Positions 6,501 through 9,470 of a DNA stretch of 9,470 bases are shown one piece after another. The translations under genes were made by a program, and so were the position numbers. The notes under the pieces were generated by a model. It ran no database searches and was not told the origin of the DNA. It saw only the letters and a program-made list of their open reading frames with translations. Positions within the stretch are counted from its first letter, which is position 1. Each line of letters opens with the position of its first letter. This DNA is from Mucilaginibacter sp. GTDB taxonomy: Bacteria; Bacteroidota; Bacteroidia; Sphingobacteriales; Sphingobacteriaceae. Location of the stretch: NCBI GenBank assembly GCA_025934475.1, contig JAICXZ010000067.1, positions 1 through 9,470 on the forward strand. The letters are read 5' to 3'.

Positions 6501-7618
6501 ACGCAAATATTAAGGATCAACCCAAACTGCTTCGGGCGCCGAATGAGACGCCCGTCATTAGTACGCTCAGTTAAACATTGAAATAAGAGTTTACAATAAA
6601 GTTTTTGTCGTTCGTTCAGGTTGTCATATAAGTGATCAGCATGCTTATTGATGGCATTCTGAATTTTCCCTATAGCTTTATAATCATCGTAGCTGAGCTG
6701 ATATCCTTTGTTATGCTTCCCATGTTCAAAGGTTGCTCTTAATGCATGCTGAAGAACCGGCAATTGATCGCCGATTTCTCCAAGCTCCCCTATTATTTTA
6801 TTTTCGATACCCTCTTCTGCCTTTGCTCCAGATAGCATCAGGGGCAAGCTAATCGTTTCTTTGAGTTGATTAATGCTTAAACTGGGGACAAGGAACTGAC
6901 CGTTGTTAATTTTTTCGGCAAGATCGGGTATTTGAACACATTCATTTATGTATTCTGTGCGCATGGTTAACAATACATAAGTATTCAGTTCCCTGTTTTC
7001 ACTAATACTTATCAGCATTTTAACAAACAAGGCAGCATCATTTAACCCGGATATGCCATTATCCCGGCGATACCGAAAGAGTTCTTCAAACTGATCCACA
7101 ACAATCAGTGTGTTAAACTGCATTGCCTGGTTTTCAGAAAAAGATTCGCTTTTATAAAGTTTCTCAAAACCAAATGAGCTTTCTTTTAGCGTATTTATGA
7201 TCTCAGGCAGCAGATCTGATTTCAAAATCTTTGCTTCGCACAGAGCCCTGGCCAAATTTGCAAATGGATCCTGTCCCGGTCGTAAAATGGCAACTCTCCA
7301 TTCACCAAACTTGCCAGGCAACGATTGCAGCTTTGGCAAAAGGCCAGCCCTTACCATTGATGATTTGCCTGTTCCTGATGCACCTATAACAGCCAAAAAA
7401 TTATATTCAGACAGCCGTTTTATCAATTCTGAAGATATTTCCTGCCGCCCAAAGAAAACCGCCGATTCGCTGGTCCGAAAAGGCCGCAAACCAGGGTATG
7501 GGTTTTGTGCCAATGCTTCAATGGACCTTGTAATATTTTCCGGCTTCACATCCTCGTAATACTCATCTACCTGAGTATTAATCAGGACAGTATCAGAATT
7601 TGAAGATAACGTTTCCAT
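3530..7618 (-). CDS. nSTAND1 ATPase with TM span, coiled-coil stalk, beta-propeller-like and TPR-like C-terminus
   Basis: This 1362-aa protein is a STAND-class signalling ATPase of the nSTAND1 type. The entry motif NPYPGLRPF (39-47) and FFGR (55-58) precede the P-loop GASGTGKS (79-86). Walker B is LIVVDQFEELFR (171-182, D175), the likely sensor arginine is R220 in LLTMRTEY, the nSTAND1 motif is GDQLPVLQHAL (283-293), and the winged-helix motif is ISHESLMRNWTRLKKW (418-433). A charged coiled coil (500-560) leads to one TM segment (about 561-581), then a Lys/Ala/Ser-rich helical stalk (585-690). Beta-propeller-like strands appear at VSNDGRYIV (906-914), FAPDSKYLL (951-959), FAPDGEHLIFSS (999-1010) and LSPDFRRLI (1046-1054). 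TPR-like helices at about 1160-1310 end the protein. Such proteins bind a trigger through the C-terminus and oligomerise to switch on an effector, here probably the separate TIR protein ending 6 nt upstream. The central propeller-coding part looks AT-richer than the Wzz gene. All key ATPase residues are present. Confidence 0.9.
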   Translation of the reverse strand: METLSSNSDTVLINTQVDEYYEDVKPENITRSIEALAQNPYPGLRPFRTSESAVFFGRQEISSELIKRLSEYNFLAVIGASGTGKSSMVRAGLLPKLQSLPGKFGEWRVAILRPGQDPFANLARALCEAKILKSDLLPEIINTLKESSFGFEKLYKSESFSENQAMQFNTLIVVDQFEELFRYRRDNGISGLNDAALFVKMLISISENRELNTYVLLTMRTEYINECVQIPDLAEKINNGQFLVPSLSINQLKETISLPLMLSGAKAEEGIENKIIGELGEIGDQLPVLQHALRATFEHGKHNKGYQLSYDDYKAIGKIQNAINKHADHLYDNLNERQKLYCKLLFQCLTERTNDGRLIRRPKQFGLILNICVKDENTDKDLLRAELIDIVDRFRADDVSFLMPPDHVPLSDDVEIDISHESLMRNWTRLKKWIDEEVYYGNLYRYLNDSRRNSEKKPDSDEWITGGKLDDLLDWRDHYTNNAAWAARYTLASDESTTEAYSKNLVFLEESKQRNEKRIQHELDIKNQLEDERLLALELQNRLETTRLQAESTSLKEKRRWSLLLLAFIFLAGTTFGFILVHKNIQIRSKANQVIKDSIKQADLIAKAEKLTDAAKRSDSAAMKAQISAKHDSLNAERFYRIAKAKQLAIDKERIEFNKEKRKIIETQALAMSASQRKSDSLQKEIYVEVIKNDFQNSKLSSIASIDSTLLNDAANYSLKLINNGRRTEYQKFLADMDSVFYLNSQMDSDPVIGIKQLKKKWSNSSNPVLQKLILDVINSHLYYKQKFFTSNYFFNSGAATGNSLINNIEHNNNFAYLFIPKDKPGLKKDASHTYHVVLQAGKLRQDSLVLNTSLNPDIFEPVTFLQYTGDGIVGANNKTLFRWNDNGALTQNQLKNKANENILAVSNDGRYIVSRSSKTADCRVWNTPDYIADKNPIQVKNTANIMSVEFAPDSKYLLITTLNGNSVYEFPSGLSKSKYGITTIKNEPIPIQYFNPRFAPDGEHLIFSSRYSNKLYLTGLDGTVKDRIILNYPNNKTASVQSVSLSPDFRRLIIEDYYGIYLLNKANGDSILSVSNSHIKSNVNYISIPNIYSRAAFLDNSSMITYDRSYNIFLWKLYPNFKDIGEALSSIKLYESISDKLSSGKMSFEQMISSNDKSELLEAANYYLAQRFNPDNYLPALNHSKEIYYKLLGMSDADSYEQGDYTQTILIINDYLYAIGSETLFANNVKCLKENIAIEEKYFAKSVDVRRLSTYYGNLSWNSFFVKDFQTALDAAKKGLSIDKTNGFIVTNLALGYLFTKDFNSAERVYGDYKDKTYDVNVLYKDSFKDDIQNLTKHHIIDPADKEIYGEVQHILNQILR

Positions 7619-7624
7619 GATTGA

Positions 7625-9139
7625 TTAAATTCTAGTAAGGAAAGTATCCAATTCATCAGTAAACTTTAGTAACACACTATAGTTAAAATACCCATAGCTT
7701 CCCACCTCGCGATCTTTTTCATCCGGGTCCAGATAAATAGCCCTATTTAAGTTAAGTTTATTGTTTGCATATAACACTTTAAAAATCTCGGCCTGCTGGT
7801 TGATACTCCAGCTTTTTTCCTCTACTGTCCCTTTATAAATTATCACGCCTGAGCTAAGAGCCAGATTTTGAGAATGCTGCTTTGCTGCGTCGTCCAGATT
7901 TTTTTCTTCAATATATGGAAGCAAACCATAGCCCTTACCTAAAATATAGGTGCGAAATTTCTTCCTGCGATCTTTTTCGGGTTCGCTAAGGTTGCTTGAA
8001 TTATTAAACATGGCTTGATTGGATTCAATCATGTAAATGAATTTGTTCTCAACGGGCGGAGGCAAAGTTTTGGGAGGACTGATAGTATTGATAATGATAT
8101 CAATAAAGTCCGCGATGTCCCGCTTCTTAACAATGGTGAAATTTTTTTGACCATTTATCACGGGGCTGTCAAAGGCATCTGCAAATTCATCCATTTGAAA
8201 CATTGTTTCAGGAACATTTAATAGAAAAAAGACTCGCAGGTTTTCTCTTTCCAGGGCCTGCTTCTTAATTATATTTAATTGCGGATAAATATTTTTTGAG
8301 AAGTCTTCGGCGCCGGCAATGTCCTCGAATTCGACAGGAACAATTACGACATGAGTTTTTTCGATGACCTTCTCAAACCATTCATTTCTTTTAGGATCTT
8401 CATAACTGGCCATATCGATTATCGAATCATAGTCGATGTCGATTAATTGCAATTGGTCGGGCAGGGTTTGATAAGTGATATTTTTGCTAAAATCACCCCT
8501 TTTCAAGGTTTCATTTAATTGCTTAAGCAACCTGTCTCTGTTTGTGTTTAAGCTCCTGCTAAAACCCAGAGTGGTATAGATATTTATTTTGGAATCTATC
8601 TTGTCAAGGTATTGCAAGCTCTGCGAGTATAATTCATGTAATTTAATTTTTCTAACAGCTTTGACCAGCATCTCCAATTGCTCTCTAAATTCATCAGAAT
8701 CAAAAGGGTACAAAGTGTTGGTCTGGTCACAAAGTGTCGATCTGATCAGAGTAGCTCCGCCCAGTGAGTCGATATCCGACTTGTTGACGGACCTTTCAAT
8801 GACTACTTTTAAAATGTTGGCCGGCGTTTTCTGTTCGTTCTTAAACTCCTGATAATCAATGAGTTCCTGCCTACATTCCGGGCTCTTCAAATAATCAGGA
8901 TCAAGGACAGGCATGAATATTAACGATTGAGGAAGTGCCTTTTCTATTTCCTTTCGGTAATCATCAGCAGGCCCGTAAACATCTCCGGCTGTATAAAACC
9001 ATGTCGATATTTTAGAACCATAGCATTTCAGATAGCCATCGCGAAGCTGTTGATCAAACTCTCTGATCCATGCGTGTTTATCAAACACACGACTAGTATG
9101 CTCTGCACGACTAGTGTAACTTATAAAAATATCTATCAT
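7625..9139 (-). CDS. TIR-domain protein with two further Rossmann-like regions, putative immune effector
   Basis: The 504-aa protein starts with a TIR domain (about 1-165). The first strand is IDIFISYTS, followed by the helix WIREFDQQL (24-32). The BB-loop-like region is FYTAGDVYGP (48-57). The strand LIFMPVLDPDYLKSPECRQEL (73-93) holds the C-x-x-E-L motif whose Glu, E92, sits where bacterial TIR NADases have their catalytic Glu. A middle region (184-270) shows a strand, then RDRLLKQLNETL, and ends with the strand THVVIVPV. The C-terminal region (366-495) has RRKKFRTYILGKGYGLLPYI, SGVIIYKG and LNRAIYLDPDEKD, a pattern I have seen after TIR domains in STAND-linked proteins. There is no signal peptide or TM segment. 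TIR proteins of this type cleave NAD or make cyclic ADP-ribose signals; activity here is inferred. It is the first gene of the operon. Its stop is 6 nt before the nSTAND1 ATG, which has no Shine-Dalgarno sequence, suggesting coupled translation. Confidence 0.88.
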   Translation of the reverse strand: MIDIFISYTSRAEHTSRVFDKHAWIREFDQQLRDGYLKCYGSKISTWFYTAGDVYGPADDYRKEIEKALPQSLIFMPVLDPDYLKSPECRQELIDYQEFKNEQKTPANILKVVIERSVNKSDIDSLGGATLIRSTLCDQTNTLYPFDSDEFREQLEMLVKAVRKIKLHELYSQSLQYLDKIDSKINIYTTLGFSRSLNTNRDRLLKQLNETLKRGDFSKNITYQTLPDQLQLIDIDYDSIIDMASYEDPKRNEWFEKVIEKTHVVIVPVEFEDIAGAEDFSKNIYPQLNIIKKQALERENLRVFFLLNVPETMFQMDEFADAFDSPVINGQKNFTIVKKRDIADFIDIIINTISPPKTLPPPVENKFIYMIESNQAMFNNSSNLSEPEKDRRKKFRTYILGKGYGLLPYIEEKNLDDAAKQHSQNLALSSGVIIYKGTVEEKSWSINQQAEIFKVLYANNKLNLNRAIYLDPDEKDREVGSYGYFNYSVLLKFTDELDTFLTRI

Positions 9140-9328
9140 GATTATTATGTTAAAGTAAAATCAATACGACTCTTAACTTAATAGATTCACGCGTTAACTA
9201 TGTGGGGTCATTTTTTTAACTTATGTGAACCGCAGTACTAATAAATTGAATAATAGATTTCAGATCTATACAAGGAGTAGCAAATACTTAGATTGAAATT
9301 ACAGCTATAATTAAGGAAATACAAGAGG

Positions 9329-9362
9329 GTTTTTACGGTATCTGCGTAGGTGTTTTCACGGT
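9329..9362. repeat. 11-bp direct repeat, 23-bp spacing (possible regulator sites)
   Basis: GTTTTTACGGT at 9329-9339 recurs as GTTTTCACGGT at 9352-9362, 10 of 11 bases identical. The starts are 23 bp apart, about two helical turns, which would put both copies on the same face of the DNA. A shorter tandem GGTGTTTT overlaps the second copy (9349-9356 and 9360-9367). The position upstream of the TIR operon suggests binding sites for a regulator, but no regulator gene is visible. Confidence 0.4.
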
Positions 9363-9376
9363 GTTTTTGAAGTTAA

Positions 9377-9413
9377 GCGCAAGATTTACAAACACTTATT
9401 ACAATGTTTGCGC
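9377..9413. repeat. Compound inverted repeat with alternative pairings
   Basis: TGTTTGCGC at 9405-9413 can pair in two ways. Its TGTTTG part pairs with CAAACA at 9389-9394, and its TTGCGC part pairs with GCGCAA at 9377-9382. The pairings share three bases, so they compete. The left arm looks like the right arm's complement interrupted by about 5-8 extra bases. No U-tract follows, so this is not a standard terminator. Confidence 0.35.
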
Positions 9414-9470
9414 ACAAAAGATCAGAACACTTTTTATATAGGCTGGTTGTCGAAAAAAGTAGCATATATT

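Larger units (their letters stand above)
9140..9470. other. Gene-free upstream region of the TIR operon
   Basis: This 331-nt AT-rich stretch has stops in all frames and no credible gene. It holds an 11-bp direct repeat (9329-9362), a compound inverted repeat (9377-9413) and a small hairpin ATAGAT/ATCTAT (9253-9269). No full TTG-N19-TAnnTTTG promoter facing the TIR gene could be found. The promoter must therefore be non-canonical, need an activator, or lie beyond the right edge. Confidence 0.6.

Noticed and set aside
7197..7559. 120-codon plus-strand open frame opposite the P-loop region of the nSTAND1 gene.
   Set aside because: It mirrors a conserved ATPase domain; the antisense frame is open by chance.
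9294..9324. Possible TIR-operon promoter: TTG, 20 nt, then TAATTTCA on the minus strand.
   Set aside because: The -7 box matches only four of the six fixed bases and would give a leader of about 150 nt, so the evidence is too weak to list as a feature.
9373..9465. Minus-strand 30-codon ORF upstream of the TIR gene, a possible leader or antitoxin peptide.
   Set aside because: It is short, lacks any recognisable motif or ribosome binding site, and its codons run through the inverted repeat; chance is the simpler explanation.

Overview
The window looks like a chromosomal segment of a Bacteroidota bacterium, probably in or near the Sphingobacteriaceae (Pedobacter/Mucilaginibacter-like). The reasons are: start regions with A-rich leaders and no Shine-Dalgarno sequence; two good matches to the Bacteroidota -7 box TAnnTTTG, one with a correctly spaced TTG -33 element; a Bacteroidota-style Wzz/Wzc-N co-polymerase; a SprB/PKD-type secreted protein start; and a 7-nt quasi-periodic intergenic repeat of a kind I associate with this group. 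The genus is inference.

Left part (1-2612), all on the minus strand: the first 52 codons of a secreted repeat protein running off the left edge; a 518-aa two-membrane-span Wzz/GumC-like polysaccharide chain-length protein without a kinase domain; and a 139-aa secreted protein of unknown function, with its own promoter upstream and a strong intrinsic terminator downstream. A perfect 18-bp palindrome sits upstream of the Wzz-like gene.

Middle (2613-2939): a plus-strand tRNA-Ala(GGC), preceded by a ten-unit, 7-nt quasi-periodic repeat containing a perfect 10-bp inverted repeat, and followed by a clear hairpin terminator.

Right part (2940-9139), all on the minus strand and read 9139 to 2940: a 504-aa TIR-domain protein, then 6 nt later a 1362-aa nSTAND1 ATPase with one internal membrane span, a coiled-coil stalk, a beta-propeller-like region and TPR-like C-terminus, then 71 nt later a 172-aa DUF4231/SLATT-type two-TM protein. 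I read these as a candidate membrane-linked immune (anti-phage) operon: a STAND ATPase sensor/switch split from its TIR effector, with a second, pore-type 2TM effector. The domain families are recognised from sequence; the three-gene system and its mechanism are inference.

Right edge (9140-9470): 331 nt without a credible gene, but with an 11-bp direct repeat and a compound inverted repeat that could regulate the TIR operon.
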